In this document: in pieces, positions 1 to 9,453 of the stretch
Numbering within the stretch: position 1 is the first letter of the stretch
Layout: each line of letters opens with the position of its first letter
Assembly (NCBI RefSeq): GCF_016107285.1
Contig: NZ_RCVQ01000001.1
Coordinates: forward strand, 372,001 to 436,000
Direction: 5' to 3'
Origin: Roseomonas sp. KE0001
GTDB taxonomy: Bacteria > Pseudomonadota > Alphaproteobacteria > Acetobacterales > Acetobacteraceae
DNA length: 64,000 bases
The notes under the pieces: generated by a model
Database searches by the model: none
Told to the model about the DNA's origin: nothing
Seen by the model: the letters and a program-made list of their open reading frames with translations, nothing else
Translations under genes and position numbers: made by a program

Positions 1-933
1 CATTTCCGGCCGCTGGCCGGGCCGGGGGCGCTCGACCTCCTCGACGATGCCGCCGTGCTGGCGCCGCCGCCCGGGCGCGAGCTGGTGCTGGCGGCCGATG
101 CCATGGTCGAGGGCGTGCACTACCTGCCCGACGATCCGCCCGCGACGCTGGGGCGCAAGCTGCTGCGCACCAACCTCTCCGACCTCGCCGCCATGGGCGC
201 GGCGCCGCTCGGCTACCTGATGACCCTGGCGCTGCCGAAGGCGCTGCCGGAGGGCTGGCTGGCCGGCTTCTGCGCCGGGCTGGCGGAGGATCAGGAGACC
301 TTTGCCCTCTCGCTGCTCGGCGGCGATACGGTCTCCATCCCCGGCCCGGCCTGCCTCTCGCTGACCATCCTGGGCCATGTGGCGCCAGGGCGCGCCCTGC
401 GCCGGACGGGCGCGGCCCCGGGGCAGGAGATCTGGGTCTCGGGCAGCATCGGCGACGGGACGCTGGGGCTCGGCGTGCTGCGCGGGGAGTTCCCCGCCGA
501 TCCCGGCGGCGTCCTCGCCGGACGCTACAGGCTGCCGCGGCCGCGCCTGGCGCTTGGCCGGTCCCTGGCCGGCCTGGCCAGCGCGGCGATGGATGTCTCG
601 GACGGGCTGGTGCAGGATCTCGGCCATCTCTGCCGGGCGGCGGGCTGCGGCGCGACGATCGAGGCGGCCGCCGTGCCGCTGTCGGCGGAGGCCTCGGCGC
701 TGCTGGCGGCGGAGGCCGTGCTCCTGCCGCGCCTGCTGACCGGGGGCGACGACTACGAGCTGCTGTTCGCCGCGCCGGCCGGGGCGGCGCCGGCCATCCT
801 GGCGGCGGCGGCCGCCGCCGGCACGGCCGTCACGCGCATCGGCCGCTTCCAGGCGGGGGAGGCCAGGGTGGTCGTGCGGGGCGCGGATGGCGGCGTCCTG
901 CCGCTCGGGCAGGGCGGCTGGAGCCACTTCTGA
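1..933 (+). CDS. thiL: Thiamine-monophosphate kinase, 5' end missing
   Basis: ThiL phosphorylates thiamine monophosphate to thiamine diphosphate (TPP), the last step of cofactor synthesis, in the cytoplasm. The frame is open from base 1 and reads HFRPLAGPGALDLLDDAAVL, so the gene starts upstream and only the first few dozen residues are lost. Visible AIRS/PurM-type motifs are LLDDAAVL, LAADAMVEGVHY, TNLSDLAAMGAAP, LLGGDTVS, MDVSDGLVQDLG and GGDDYELLF, which carry the metal- and nucleotide-binding aspartates. A methionine at base 55 is internal and is not the start. The next gene is convergent. A TPP riboswitch lies 61 kb away in the same window. Confidence 0.96.
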   Translation, partial: HFRPLAGPGALDLLDDAAVLAPPPGRELVLAADAMVEGVHYLPDDPPATLGRKLLRTNLSDLAAMGAAPLGYLMTLALPKALPEGWLAGFCAGLAEDQETFALSLLGGDTVSIPGPACLSLTILGHVAPGRALRRTGAAPGQEIWVSGSIGDGTLGLGVLRGEFPADPGGVLAGRYRLPRPRLALGRSLAGLASAAMDVSDGLVQDLGHLCRAAGCGATIEAAAVPLSAEASALLAAEAVLLPRLLTGGDDYELLFAAPAGAAPAILAAAAAAGTAVTRIGRFQAGEARVVVRGADGGVLPLGQGGWSHF

Positions 934-966
934 GCGGCTAGCCTCCCTGGAGCCGCGCCGGCCGCC

Positions 967-2178
967 TCAGGCGGGGCGGCGGGCCGGCGCCTCGCGGGCC
1001 AGCCAGAGCGTCGCGGCGGCCAGCAGCAGGGGCGGGATCGAGACCCAGCAGACCATGGCCCAGCCGTACCGGTTGAGCAGGCCGCCCGAGGCCAGCGAAC
1101 CCACCACCATCACGCCGAACACCAGGAAATCGTTCAGGCTCTGGACCTTGGCCCGTTCCTCCGGGCGGTGGCTGTCGACCACCATGGTGGAGGCGCCGAC
1201 GAAGCCGAAGTTCCAGCCGAGGCCAAGCAGGATCAGGCTGAGCCAGAAATGGCCGACGGAGAGCCCGCTCAGCCCGGCCACCGCCGCCAGGGCGGAGAGG
1301 AACAGGCCGGCCAGCACCACGCGCGGGGCGCCGAAGCGGGCGATCAGGCCACCGGTGAAGAAGGCCGGCCCATACATGGCGATGACATGCCATTGCAGGC
1401 CGAGATTGGCATCCCCCTGCGTCAGGCCGCACAGCCGCATGGCCAGCGGCGCCGAGGTCATCAGGAAGTTCATGATCAGGTAGGAGACGGCGCCGGCGGC
1501 GACGGCGGCGATGAAGCGCGGCTGCCGCGCGATCTCGGCGAGCGGCCGGCCGCGCGCGGCGCCCGACATCCGCGGCGAGGGCACGCGCACGCTCATCAGC
1601 ACCAGGGCGCAGAGCACGGCGAGCCCCGCCTGCGCGAGATAGGTGACGGCGAAGAGGTAGGGCGGCCAGAGGTCCATGGTGTGGGTGACGAGCTGCGGGC
1701 CCAGCACGCCGGCGAAGACCCCGCCCGCCATGACCAGGGAGATGGCGCGGGCGCGGCGCTGCGGCGGCGCGCAATCGGCCGCGGCGAAACGCAGGCTCAT
1801 GGCGACCGAGGCATAGGCGCCGCCGAAGAAGGTGGCGCCGCAGAACAGCCAGAAGGAGCCGATCAGCACCGCATGGGCCGAGAGCAGGCCGACCAGTACG
1901 CCGCAGGTGGCGCCGAAGAGGAAGCTGGCCCGCCGGCCATAGCGGCTCGCCAGCGCCCCCGAAGGGATGGTGCCGCTGGCCATGCCCAGCACGAAGAGGG
2001 TGATGGGCAGGGTGGCGAGGCTCTTGTCCGGCGCCAGCGTGTTCCCCATCACCGCGCCGGTGGCGAAGATGATCGTGGCGTTCGCCCCCGCCAGGGCCTG
2101 GGCTATGGCGAGGCGGGTGACGTTCCTCCGCTCTCCCGGCATGGTGGCCGGTGAGGCGCGTTCTTCTGGTTCTGACAT
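967..2178 (-). CDS. MFS transporter, 12-TM type
   Basis: A 403-residue inner-membrane major facilitator protein, probably an exporter; the substrate cannot be read from sequence. Alternating hydrophobic segments cover the whole length. The loop after TM2 has the MFS signature form (GALASRYGRRASFLFG), and a second loop of the same kind follows TM8 (GLIARFGAPRVVLAG). I place the start at the ATG at 2178 (MSEPEER); another in-frame ATG at 2142 is possible, and neither has a strong ribosome-binding site. A longer open frame upstream runs through bamE in another frame and is not coding. It sits 118 bp downstream of bamE on the same strand. Confidence 0.85.
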   Translation of the reverse strand: MSEPEERASPATMPGERRNVTRLAIAQALAGANATIIFATGAVMGNTLAPDKSLATLPITLFVLGMASGTIPSGALASRYGRRASFLFGATCGVLVGLLSAHAVLIGSFWLFCGATFFGGAYASVAMSLRFAAADCAPPQRRARAISLVMAGGVFAGVLGPQLVTHTMDLWPPYLFAVTYLAQAGLAVLCALVLMSVRVPSPRMSGAARGRPLAEIARQPRFIAAVAAGAVSYLIMNFLMTSAPLAMRLCGLTQGDANLGLQWHVIAMYGPAFFTGGLIARFGAPRVVLAGLFLSALAAVAGLSGLSVGHFWLSLILLGLGWNFGFVGASTMVVDSHRPEERAKVQSLNDFLVFGVMVVGSLASGGLLNRYGWAMVCWVSIPPLLLAAATLWLAREAPARRPA

Positions 2179-2296
2179 GTCACCAGAAGACAGAAAGCCG
2201 CCTTTTCCGACAAGTTGCATCCCGCGCAGTGCTGGACTGCGGCGCGGGCATCGCACCCGCGGCCCGGCCAGCGGCGGGCCGCCGGCCGGTGGTGGA

Positions 2297-2821
2297 TCAG
2301 CGGCCCGGGCCGGTGCCGGGGCCCTGCTCGGCGCCCAGGTTGCCCGCGCCGACGCGGCCGATATTGCCGAAGAGCGATTGCAGCAGCGTGCGTTCCGTGC
2401 CGGGCACCGGCGTGGTGCGCTCCACCATGCCGACATCGCGCATGTCGTCCTCGCCCATCTGCCGGATGGTGCGGATGACGCCCTGCTCGTTGAAGTCGAT
2501 GGCGACCACCCGTTCCCGCTCGCGCCCGTCATGGCTGGCCGGGCGCATCCGCGTGACCGAGCTGATGTAGTACCAGCTGTTGCGGTCGAAGGTGCCGGTG
2601 GCGCTCGGCGAGCCCAGCAGCGCCTGGACATCCGCCTGGGTCTGCACGCCCGGCTGAAGCTGCGCCAGCAGGTCCGGGTCGGCGCGGTTGCCGCGCATCA
2701 CGGGTGCCGCCTGGAAGAAGGAACAGCCGGCTAGGGTCAGGCTGAGCGCCAGGGCGAGGCCGGGCAGGCGGCGCGGGGCGCGGCTGGGCGTCTTGCTGCG
2801 GAAGGTGTCGCTGCTGCTCAC
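2297..2821 (-). CDS. bamE: Outer membrane assembly lipoprotein BamE (SmpA/OmlA)
   Basis: BamE is a small lipoprotein of the BAM complex that inserts beta-barrel proteins into the outer membrane. The 174-residue product has a signal peptide ending in the lipobox LTLAGC, with the lipidated cysteine near residue 33. It is followed by an SmpA/OmlA domain (LQPGVQTQADVQALLGSPS, then NSWYYISS). I chose the GTG at 2821 because AGGAA lies about 11 bases before it and it places the signal peptide at the N terminus. The C-terminal tail is low-complexity. It is divergent from the bc1 chaperone gene, with 164 bp between them; bamE beside this chaperone is a common alphaproteobacterial arrangement. Confidence 0.9.
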   Translation of the reverse strand: MSSSDTFRSKTPSRAPRRLPGLALALSLTLAGCSFFQAAPVMRGNRADPDLLAQLQPGVQTQADVQALLGSPSATGTFDRNSWYYISSVTRMRPASHDGRERERVVAIDFNEQGVIRTIRQMGEDDMRDVGMVERTTPVPGTERTLLQSLFGNIGRVGAGNLGAEQGPGTGPGR

Positions 2822-2985
2822 GGGTGTCCCGATTCCTGTCGGCCAGAAGGTGCGCCCGTCTTCCGGGCGGGCGGCGCCGCATTGACCGGCGCTGGGTTGC
2901 GGTCCATCTGCACGGTCGATTGCCACCGCCCCGCACCGGGGTCAACCGGCCTGCCGCCCGGCGGGGCCGAGGAGACGCCACGACC

Positions 2986-3552
2986 ATGGCCCTGTTCGGC
3001 CTGTTCCGCCGCAAGCCTCATGAGCGGCAGGGCTTCGAGCTCTATGGCGCCGCCGTGCGCGCGGCGCGGCATCCGGTCTTCTTCGAGGCGCTGGGCGTGC
3101 CGGACACCCTCGACGGACGCTTCGACCTGATCGGCCTCCAGACGGCCCTGCTGATCCGCCGCCTGCACCGGGACAGCGACCCCCGCGGCGCGGCCCTGGC
3201 GCAGGCCGTGTTCGATGCCATGTTCGCCGACATGGATTTCAACCTGCGGGAAATGGGCGTGGGCGACATGTCCATCGCGCGGCGGGTGAAGAACATGTGG
3301 GAAGCCTTCCATGGCCGCGCGCAGGCCTATGAGGCGCCGCTCGCCGCCGGCGACGCCGCGGCCCTGGCCGAGGCGCTGGCCCGCAATGTCTGGCGGGGCG
3401 CGGTGCCGGCCACGGCGCCGGGACCGGCACGGCTGGCCGCGCTCGCGCTCGAGACGGATGCCCTCCTCGCCGGCCAGGCCATGGAAACCCTGTTGAAGGG
3501 GGAGGCGCGCTTTCCTGATCCCGGACACCGGTTGGAGGACCCCCTGGCATGA
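2986..3552 (+). CDS. Ubiquinol-cytochrome c chaperone family protein
   Basis: A 188-residue protein of the CBP3/UQCC1 family, which in mitochondria assists cytochrome b assembly into the bc1 complex; the bacterial role is inferred. The family signature is clear: MFADMDFNLREMGVGDMS, then RVKNMWEAFHGRAQAY, with a mostly helical fold. The start ATG at 2986 (MALFGLFRR) has GGAG about 11 bases before it; the longer open frame upstream is not coding. It overlaps the next gene by 4 bp (ATGA), so the two are translationally coupled. Confidence 0.9.
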   Translation: MALFGLFRRKPHERQGFELYGAAVRAARHPVFFEALGVPDTLDGRFDLIGLQTALLIRRLHRDSDPRGAALAQAVFDAMFADMDFNLREMGVGDMSIARRVKNMWEAFHGRAQAYEAPLAAGDAAALAEALARNVWRGAVPATAPGPARLAALALETDALLAGQAMETLLKGEARFPDPGHRLEDPLA

Positions 3553-4061
3553 GCGACGAGAACAGACTGGAATTTCCCCGCTCCCTGCCCTGGGCGGCGG
3601 TGGGCCCGGAGGGACGGCACCGGCGACTGGAGGCCACCCCCGCGGAATGCGCCGCCCTGGCGCTGCGCTTCGGCATTCCCGCCATCGAGTCCCTGGTTGC
3701 AGAGCTCGACCTGAGCAATGAGCCTGGCGGCACCGTGCGGGCGCGCGGCACCCTCGAGGCGCGGGTGGTGCAGACCTGCGTCATCACGCTCGAGCCCTTC
3801 GGGGAGCTGGTGCGGGATGAGGTGGACCTCCGTTTCCTCCCCGCCGGGCGGGAGCCCGCGGATGACGCGGAGGGGCCGGACGAGATCCCCACCGAGCATG
3901 GCGTCATGGAACTGGGCGAGGCGCTCGCGGAGCAGCTTTCCCTGGCCCTCGACCCCTATCCGCGCGCGCCCGGCGCCAGCCTGCCGGAGGTCGGCGAGGA
4001 CGTGGTGGAGGAACCCCGGAGGCGCAATCCCTTCGCGGTTCTGAAGGGCAGCAAGGCGTAG
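3549..4061 (+). CDS. YceD family protein (DUF177)
   Basis: A 170-residue member of the YceD/DUF177 family. In many bacteria the gene precedes rpmF and plsX and is linked with 23S rRNA accumulation. The conserved core is ARGTLEARVVQTCVITLEPF followed by VDLRFLP and an acidic segment ending in LSLALDPYPRAPGA, typical of alphaproteobacterial members. It is coupled to the upstream chaperone by a 4-bp overlap. The rpmF and plsX genes expected after it are absent; a convergent transglutaminase gene follows instead. Confidence 0.9.
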   Translation: MSDENRLEFPRSLPWAAVGPEGRHRRLEATPAECAALALRFGIPAIESLVAELDLSNEPGGTVRARGTLEARVVQTCVITLEPFGELVRDEVDLRFLPAGREPADDAEGPDEIPTEHGVMELGEALAEQLSLALDPYPRAPGASLPEVGEDVVEEPRRRNPFAVLKGSKA

Positions 4062-4101
4062 CGGGGCGGTCCGGACGGCCGCAAGGGAAGGCGAGCCTGG
4101 T

Positions 4102-4185
4102 TCAGAGAAACCAGGCCCAGGCCATCAGCCCGACCGACGTGCCGAAAAGCAGCGTGGCCGCCGCATATCCCGCGATTTCGCTCAT
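4102..4185 (-). CDS. Possible 27-residue membrane peptide
   Basis: In the 198-bp gap between yceD and the transglutaminase gene there is a short frame beginning MSEIAGYAAATLLF and ending MAWAWFL. It would form a single hydrophobic helix with an aromatic C-terminal end, as in known bacterial one-helix proteins. There is no good ribosome-binding site before the ATG. Support is only composition and position. Confidence 0.22.
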   Translation of the reverse strand: MSEIAGYAAATLLFGTSVGLMAWAWFL

Positions 4186-4259
4186 GCGCGGGGGAGTAGA
4201 CCAGCCGGTCCCGACCGTCATCAAAACAGGGCGTGAAGTCGGGCGCCCCGGGCGCGTCC

Positions 4260-5114
4260 TCAGAGGGAGGCGAGGCTGATCGCGGCGGTGGTCGAGGGTG
4301 CGTCGTCGGAGCGGTCGAGGGCGCTGATCCAGACCTTGGGGCTGCCGCAGTCCACCGACCCATAGGGCGAGCAGAAGGCGACCTCCGCGGCGTCCCGCCC
4401 GATGCCGATGCGCACCAGCCCGTCCGGCGCCGCCATGCGGGTGGCGTCGAAGAGATACCAGGCGCCGCCCTCCGGCCCTTCCAGCCAGGCCTCCATCACG
4501 GCATGGAAATCCGGCGGCGACAGCCGCCAGGCATAGGCGCTGACGAAGCGCGCCGGAATGCCGAGGGCGCGGCAGAACGCCATGGAGAGATGCGAGAAGT
4601 CCCGGCAGACCCCCTGGCGCTGCAGCAGCGTGTCGCGGGCCGAGGTGTGCTCGTCGCTGCTGCCGGGCACGTAGTCGAGCCGGTCGCGGACCCAGTTGCA
4701 GATCGCCGTCACCCGCTGATGACCGGGCGGCAGGGCGCCGAACTCCTTCCGGGCGAAGGGTTCGAGCAGGTCCGATTCGACGTAGCGGCTCGGATAGAGG
4801 TGGGTCAGCACCTCGAGGGGCAGGCGAGCGGCCGGCATCTCGCCCACCGCCGCTGGGTCGACGCTCTCGGGCGCCAGCTCCACCACCGCCTCGTAGCGGA
4901 GGGTCAGGGGGCCGCGCGGGGCCTGAACCCGCAGATAGCGGTTGCCGCTCTCGGGCATCAGGAAGCGGTCCTGCGGCGCCTCGGCCGAGAGCGTCAGCCG
5001 CTCCTCCACCACCGCCTGGCGGGCGGTGCGCTGCGCCTCGACATTGAACACCAGCGGCGCGCCTTCCGCCTCCTGGACCTCGTAGCCCAACTCGCATCCC
5101 AACCTGTAGCGCAT
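4260..5114 (-). CDS. Transglutaminase-like cysteine protease family protein
   Basis: A 284-residue protein with a beta-rich N-terminal domain (about residues 1-110) followed by a transglutaminase-like catalytic core. The papain-like triad is visible: Cys in QGVCRDFSHL, His in DFHAVMEAWLEG and Asp in WYLFDATRM. There is no signal peptide, so it is probably cytoplasmic. Members of this family are common in alphaproteobacteria; some are encoded with peptide-modifying enzymes, but no such partner is adjacent here. The gene is divergent from the rightward block that leads into ftsH. Confidence 0.88.
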   Translation of the reverse strand: MRYRLGCELGYEVQEAEGAPLVFNVEAQRTARQAVVEERLTLSAEAPQDRFLMPESGNRYLRVQAPRGPLTLRYEAVVELAPESVDPAAVGEMPAARLPLEVLTHLYPSRYVESDLLEPFARKEFGALPPGHQRVTAICNWVRDRLDYVPGSSDEHTSARDTLLQRQGVCRDFSHLSMAFCRALGIPARFVSAYAWRLSPPDFHAVMEAWLEGPEGGAWYLFDATRMAAPDGLVRIGIGRDAAEVAFCSPYGSVDCGSPKVWISALDRSDDAPSTTAAISLASL

Positions 5115-5311
5115 GATGATGTCCCGGCGCCTGTGATCGGCCCCGTTTGGCCGGTGCCGGCGCGAACCTTTCGCGGAGGACTAACCGTTCCGCGACCGGT
5201 TGGTTGCTGCGATGCATCATGGAAAGCCCTGGGGGCCCGGCTGCCCGGGTCTTAACCATGACGAAACCTGCCGCGTCCTAGGCTGGGCCCAGCAGAAAGC
5301 GGACCTTCCCG

Positions 5312-5542
5312 ATGACGCCAAAATGGCTGCACACCCTCACCATGTTCTGCGCCGCCGGCGCCATGCTGGCCGGCATCGCCCTGCTGGACTGGCCGGGGAT
5401 CGGCCGCCTGGCCGGCGTCCTGCATCTGGAGGAACCCTTGCCGGGGTTCCTGAACACCTCCCGTCTCGCCACGGAGTGCGGGCACCCCGCCTGCCTCGGC
5501 CTCACGGCGCAGGGCGGCGTGGCCCGGCTGGGCGGCTCCTGA
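5312..5542 (+). CDS. Hypothetical small protein with N-terminal hydrophobic segment
   Basis: A 76-residue frame with one hydrophobic stretch near residues 8-30 (MFCAAGAMLAGIALLDW) that could be a signal peptide or membrane anchor. It is followed by a short tail containing two cysteines (ECGHPACLG). I do not recognise the family. The ribosome-binding site is weak, and the C-terminal third has the Gly/Arg-rich look of noncoding GC-rich DNA. It lies 84 bp before ftsH on the same strand. Confidence 0.35.
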   Translation: MTPKWLHTLTMFCAAGAMLAGIALLDWPGIGRLAGVLHLEEPLPGFLNTSRLATECGHPACLGLTAQGGVARLGGS

Positions 5543-5626
5543 CCGGCCGGGAGCTATCGCGCCCGCGCCGGACGCGGCATCCTCGCGCCGGAGCCGCGGC
5601 AGGCGGCGGAACGGCAAGGTGACAGG

Positions 5627-7447
5627 ATGAAGCCTCAGGCCCGGTTCAATATCAGCTACTGGCTGGCCGCCCTGCTGGGCATCGCCATCATCCAGTACGT
5701 GATCGCCGCCCAGCAGGCGGTGGCGCCGATTCCCTACAGCCAGTTCGAGCAGCTGCTGCGCGACGGCAAGGTGGCGCAGATCGGCATCTCGGACCGCTTC
5801 ATCCAGGGCCGGCTGAAGGAACCGCTGGAGGGCGGGCAGACACGGTTCACCACGACCCGAGTCGACCCGGATTTCGCGCAGGAGCTGCAGCGTTACAATG
5901 TCGAGTTCACCGGGCAGGTGGAGAGCACCTTCCTGCGCGACCTGCTCTCCTGGATCATCCCCATGGCGCTGTTCATCGGCGTCTGGATGTTCCTGTTGCG
6001 CCGCATGGGCCGCGGCATGGGCGGGCTGATGCAGGTCGGCCGCAGCAAGGCCAAGGTCTATGTCGAGACCGACACCCGCGTCCGATTCGAGGATGTGGCG
6101 GGGGTGGACGAGGCGAAGGACGAGCTGCGCGAGATCGTCGACTTCCTGCGCAATCCCCAGGAATACGGGCGCCTGGGCGGGCGGATGCCCAAGGGCGTGC
6201 TGCTGGTCGGGCCGCCCGGCACCGGCAAGACCCTGCTCGCCAAGGCCGTGGCGGGAGAGGCGAGGGTGCCCTTCTTCTCGATCTCGGGCTCCGAGTTCGT
6301 CGAGATGTTCGTGGGCGTCGGCGCCGCCCGGGTGCGCGATCTCTTCACCCAGGCCCGGGAGAAGGCGCCGGCCATCATCTTCATCGACGAGCTGGACGCC
6401 ATGGGCCGTGCCCGCGGCGTCGGCGGCTTCGGCGGCGGCAATGACGAGAAGGAGCAGACGCTGAACCAGCTCCTGGTGGAACTGGACGGCTTCGATTCCT
6501 CGACCGGCCTGGTTCTGCTCGGCGCGACCAACCGGCCGGAGATCCTGGACCCGGCCCTGCTGCGCGCCGGGCGCTTCGACCGGCAGGTGCTGGTGGACCG
6601 TCCGGACAAGAAGGGGCGGATCGACATCCTGGCGGTGCATCTTCGCAAGGTGCAACTGGCGCCGGATGTGAGGCCGGAGGAGATCGCCGCGCTGACACCC
6701 GGTTTCACCGGGGCCGACCTCGCCAATCTGGTCAACGAGGCGGCGCTGCTGGCGACGCGCAGGCAGGCCGAGGCGGTCGCCATGCAGGACTTCAACAACG
6801 CGGTCGAGCGCATCATCGCCGGCCTCGAGAAGCGCAACCGCCTGCTGAACCCGCGCGAGCGGGAGATCGTCGCCTATCACGAGATGGGCCATGCCCTGGT
6901 CGCCATGGCGGTGCCGGGCTCCGACCCGGTGCACAAGGTCTCGATCATCCCGCGCGGCGTCGGCGCCCTCGGCTACACCATCCAGCGCCCGACCGAGGAC
7001 CGCTTCCTGATGACGCGCGAGGAACTGGAAGGGAAGATGGCGGTGCTGCTCGGTGGCCGGGCGGCGGAGTGGATCGTCTTCGGGCACCTCTCCACCGGCG
7101 CGGCCGACGACCTGGCGCGCGTGACCGACATCGCCCGCTCGATGGTGACGCGCTACGGCATGACGGATCGCATCGGCCATGTCTCGCTGGAGAAGGACAG
7201 CCGCTCCTACCTCGCCCCCACCCTGCCCGGCATGGGCGGGACCGAGCGGAACTACTCGGACGAGACGGCGGCGGCGGTCGATGAGGAGGTGCGCGGCATC
7301 GTGCAGCAGGCCTTCGAGAAGACCCTCGCCCTGCTGGGCGAGCGCCGGGAGGTGCTCGAGCGCAGCGCGCGCCAGCTGCTGGAGAAGGAGACGCTGGACG
7401 AGGCCGACCTCCGCCGCGTCGCCGGCCCCTTCTCGCCGACGGGGTGA
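5627..7447 (+). CDS. ftsH: ATP-dependent zinc metalloprotease FtsH (second-type paralogue)
   Basis: FtsH is a hexameric inner-membrane AAA+ protease that extracts and degrades membrane and regulatory proteins. The 606-residue product has two N-terminal membrane segments (about 10-28 and 107-124) flanking a small periplasmic domain. Next come Walker A GPPGTGKT (195-202), Walker [10 protein letters not shown], a second region of homology ([20 protein letters not shown]) and the zinc site HEMGH (418-422). The usual motif is HEAGH; the Met replaces a non-liganding residue. It lacks the long acidic C-terminal tail of the standard enzyme. It is not beside tilS, where the main alphaproteobacterial ftsH usually lies, so a second copy is likely elsewhere. 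Confidence 0.95.
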   Translation: MKPQARFNISYWLAALLGIAIIQYVIAAQQAVAPIPYSQFEQLLRDGKVAQIGISDRFIQGRLKEPLEGGQTRFTTTRVDPDFAQELQRYNVEFTGQVESTFLRDLLSWIIPMALFIGVWMFLLRRMGRGMGGLMQVGRSKAKVYVETDTRVRFEDVAGVDEAKDELREIVDFLRNPQEYGRLGGRMPKGVLLVGPPGTGKTLLAKAVAGEARVPFFSISGSEFVEMFVGVGAARVRDLFTQAREKAPAIIFIDELDAMGRARGVGGFGGGNDEKEQTLNQLLVELDGFDSSTGLVLLGATNRPEILDPALLRAGRFDRQVLVDRPDKKGRIDILAVHLRKVQLAPDVRPEEIAALTPGFTGADLANLVNEAALLATRRQAEAVAMQDFNNAVERIIAGLEKRNRLLNPREREIVAYHEMGHALVAMAVPGSDPVHKVSIIPRGVGALGYTIQRPTEDRFLMTREELEGKMAVLLGGRAAEWIVFGHLSTGAADDLARVTDIARSMVTRYGMTDRIGHVSLEKDSRSYLAPTLPGMGGTERNYSDETAAAVDEEVRGIVQQAFEKTLALLGERREVLERSARQLLEKETLDEADLRRVAGPFSPTG

Positions 7448-7609
7448 GGACTGGATGCGGCGGAAGATTGCTCACTATTCAGCAAGCGGGAACCCGCGGC
7501 GGCCATTTGAAGCGGAAAATCGAGTATTTATCGGAATGATTAATTATTAAGAATTAATCCAAATTATGATCCCGAACCTCATGGCGGCGGCTATAACCTT
7601 CTAGCGGAG

Positions 7610-8749
7610 GTGGTGCAGTCCTTTGTCAGCACCAGCAAAAGCCGGGAACATGCAATGTCGCCAGTCGTGGACGTCTCCGAGGACAGGATCTCTCCGGGCG
7701 AATGGGATGACTTCGCCATGGCGTGCGGAGCATCGTTCCGTTGCGCCTGGCATGCCCTGTGGGCCTGGCAGCTGGATCATCATCGCCTCTTCCGCCTGCG
7801 CCGGCTGGAGATCCTGCTCGTCGAGGACGGGCGGCGGACCAAGATCGCGCAATGCGCAGTGGGGATCGGCCGGCGGCGGCGCGTCTTCGCCGATTCCCTG
7901 CAGCTCCTGCCCGGCCATGCCCACCGCTGGAGCGAGGTCATGCAGGCGGTCCTGCGGCATCTCGGCCCTGGTGCATACCATTACGGCTCGCAGTGGAATC
8001 TGGAGGCTCCGCGCGAGCCGTTGCTGCAGGCGCTGCCCGGCGTCGTCATCACGCAGGTGGAGCCCATCACCCTCGATGTGGTCGACTTCCGCCAGTGGCC
8101 GCATTGGGACGGCTATCTGCGCGAGGTCAGCAGCAATGCCAAGCGCAACGCCAAGCGGGCCCGCGAGACGCATCCCGACCTGGCGGTGAGCCTGCGGCAT
8201 GGCCTGGCGTCGCTGGCCGACTGGGGCGCGCTGAACGGCTTGCGGGCGCAGCTCTCCAGCCGCAAGGCTCTGGGTCTCACGCTCCGGCGCACCCTGCCGC
8301 GCTTCCTGCTGCGCCTCGCGGCCCTTGGTCCGCGCAACTTCATCGCCATCGCCCGCGCGGGGGAGAACGGATTGGCCGGCTTCTCCGGCATCGACTTCGG
8401 CGCCAACACCTATTTCCTGGAAGCCGGTTCCGGCGCGGTCAATCAGGGGGCGTCCTGGTACCTGATGCTGGGCATGCTGGAGCGCGCCTGGCGCCGTTCG
8501 CCCCAGGGCGCCTTCATCATGGGCGCCCAGTACGAGCGGCAGGTCCGCGACGAAGGACTGGCTTTCTCCCGCCGCCAATGCCGGGTGCAACGCCTGCCGA
8601 CGAGCGAGATCCTGTTCGAGTATGACGGCAGCACACGGCTCCCGGCCCCGGTCCCGGCCCGTCCCGCCGAATCCCTGCGCGAGGTGGTGGAGGAACTGGC
8701 CCTGGCCGCCCGGATCGGGCTGGAGGGTAGCAACAACCTCCCCGCCTGA
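7610..8749 (+). CDS. Unrecognised protein, possible FemAB/GNAT-type acyltransferase
   Basis: A 379-residue protein from the GTG at 7610; GGAGG directly abuts it, so the ATG at 7655 (MSPVVDVSE) is the likelier true start, giving 364 residues. The family is not clear. A central basic stretch (SSNAKRNAKRARETHPD) followed by FIAIARAGENGLAGFSGID and FLEAGSGAVNQGASWYLM resembles the second GNAT domain of FemAB-like or cellulose-cluster acyltransferases, where a helix precedes a substrate pocket. This is inference. Upstream DNA is strikingly AT-rich for this genome, and the downstream convergent gene is also an orphan, so the pair may be an acquired insertion between ftsH and gltA. Confidence 0.72.
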   Translation: MVQSFVSTSKSREHAMSPVVDVSEDRISPGEWDDFAMACGASFRCAWHALWAWQLDHHRLFRLRRLEILLVEDGRRTKIAQCAVGIGRRRRVFADSLQLLPGHAHRWSEVMQAVLRHLGPGAYHYGSQWNLEAPREPLLQALPGVVITQVEPITLDVVDFRQWPHWDGYLREVSSNAKRNAKRARETHPDLAVSLRHGLASLADWGALNGLRAQLSSRKALGLTLRRTLPRFLLRLAALGPRNFIAIARAGENGLAGFSGIDFGANTYFLEAGSGAVNQGASWYLMLGMLERAWRRSPQGAFIMGAQYERQVRDEGLAFSRRQCRVQRLPTSEILFEYDGSTRLPAPVPARPAESLREVVEELALAARIGLEGSNNLPA

Positions 8750-8759
8750 ACCGGGGTCG

Positions 8760-8789
8760 GCGCCTCCCCGGCGGCAGGGCCGGGGGCGC
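8760..8789. terminator. GC-rich hairpin between convergent genes
   Basis: GCGC plus CCCCGG pairs with CCGGGG plus GCGC around an 8-base loop, with a 2-base bulge. It sits between the stop of the 7610 gene and the stop of the leftward gene at 8800. There is no T-tract on either side, so termination function is uncertain. Confidence 0.35.
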
Positions 8790-8799
8790 TGGCCGCCGT

Positions 8800-9453
8800 T
8801 CACGGCAGCCGCATGAAGTTGGCCGCGCCGGAGGCCCGGGCGATCAGCGCCTGCATGGCGGGATTGCTGGCGCCATCGGCATCCGTCAGCGCATCCATCG
8901 GGCAGAAGTACTCGTGCGCCTGTGGCATCTGCGTGCGCGCGAAACCGTCATACTGCCGCGTCTTCAGGCCATAGAGCACCCGCACATCGCGTACCGGCAG
9001 CACCAGCGGCTCCTCGGGCGCCTGGCGCAACAGCTTGATGCGGCGCCAGCGCGGCAGCGGATCGTCCGCCTGCAACGGCGCGGTCAGCCAAGCCGCCGGG
9101 CAGACGGCCAGCAGGGACGTGGTGGACGGCGCGAAGCGCGAGCGCTTGTCCAGCAGATTCTGCAAGGTGGAGCAGGCCTCGATGCAAAGGATGTCGACAT
9201 AGGCATCCGCCGGATCGGGGCTGAAGTGCAGCCACAACCCATCCGGCACCGTGCGAAGGCGATTGGAGCCGGGCAGGCGCAGGAAGGGATGCGTCACCGT
9301 GTCAGGCTCGCCGGGACGGGCCCGCATCCAGATGCCCTTTTGCTTCAGCGAATCCAAAGCTCCTGGCGGCTTCTGGGGCCAGCCGCGCAGGCGTCGGCGC
9401 ACAAGGTCATCCAGCGAGCGATGCTGGAGATCCGCCCTCATCATATCGCCCAT
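8800..9453 (-). CDS. Hypothetical protein, no recognised family
   Basis: A 217-residue protein. I place the start at the ATG at 9453 (MGDMMRADL) because GGTGGA lies 9 bases upstream; an in-frame TTG at 9480 gives a longer version. Visible features are a basic N terminus (RSLDDLVRRRLRGWP), a central YVDILCIEACSTLQN followed by KRSRF, and a C-terminal half with several Trp and Arg residues. The D-x-I-x-C-I-E-A stretch has the general shape of a nuclease active strand (D...E-x-K), but the lysine is not clearly placed, so I assign no function. It is convergent with the 7610 gene and shares its isolated, AT-rich setting. Confidence 0.65.
   Translation of the reverse strand: MGDMMRADLQHRSLDDLVRRRLRGWPQKPPGALDSLKQKGIWMRARPGEPDTVTHPFLRLPGSNRLRTVPDGLWLHFSPDPADAYVDILCIEACSTLQNLLDKRSRFAPSTTSLLAVCPAAWLTAPLQADDPLPRWRRIKLLRQAPEEPLVLPVRDVRVLYGLKTRQYDGFARTQMPQAHEYFCPMDALTDADGASNPAMQALIARASGAANFMRLP

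Noticed and set aside
5252-7180. 642-codon leftward open frame
   Set aside because: Antisense to ftsH; rich in His, Arg and Gln, with no motif.
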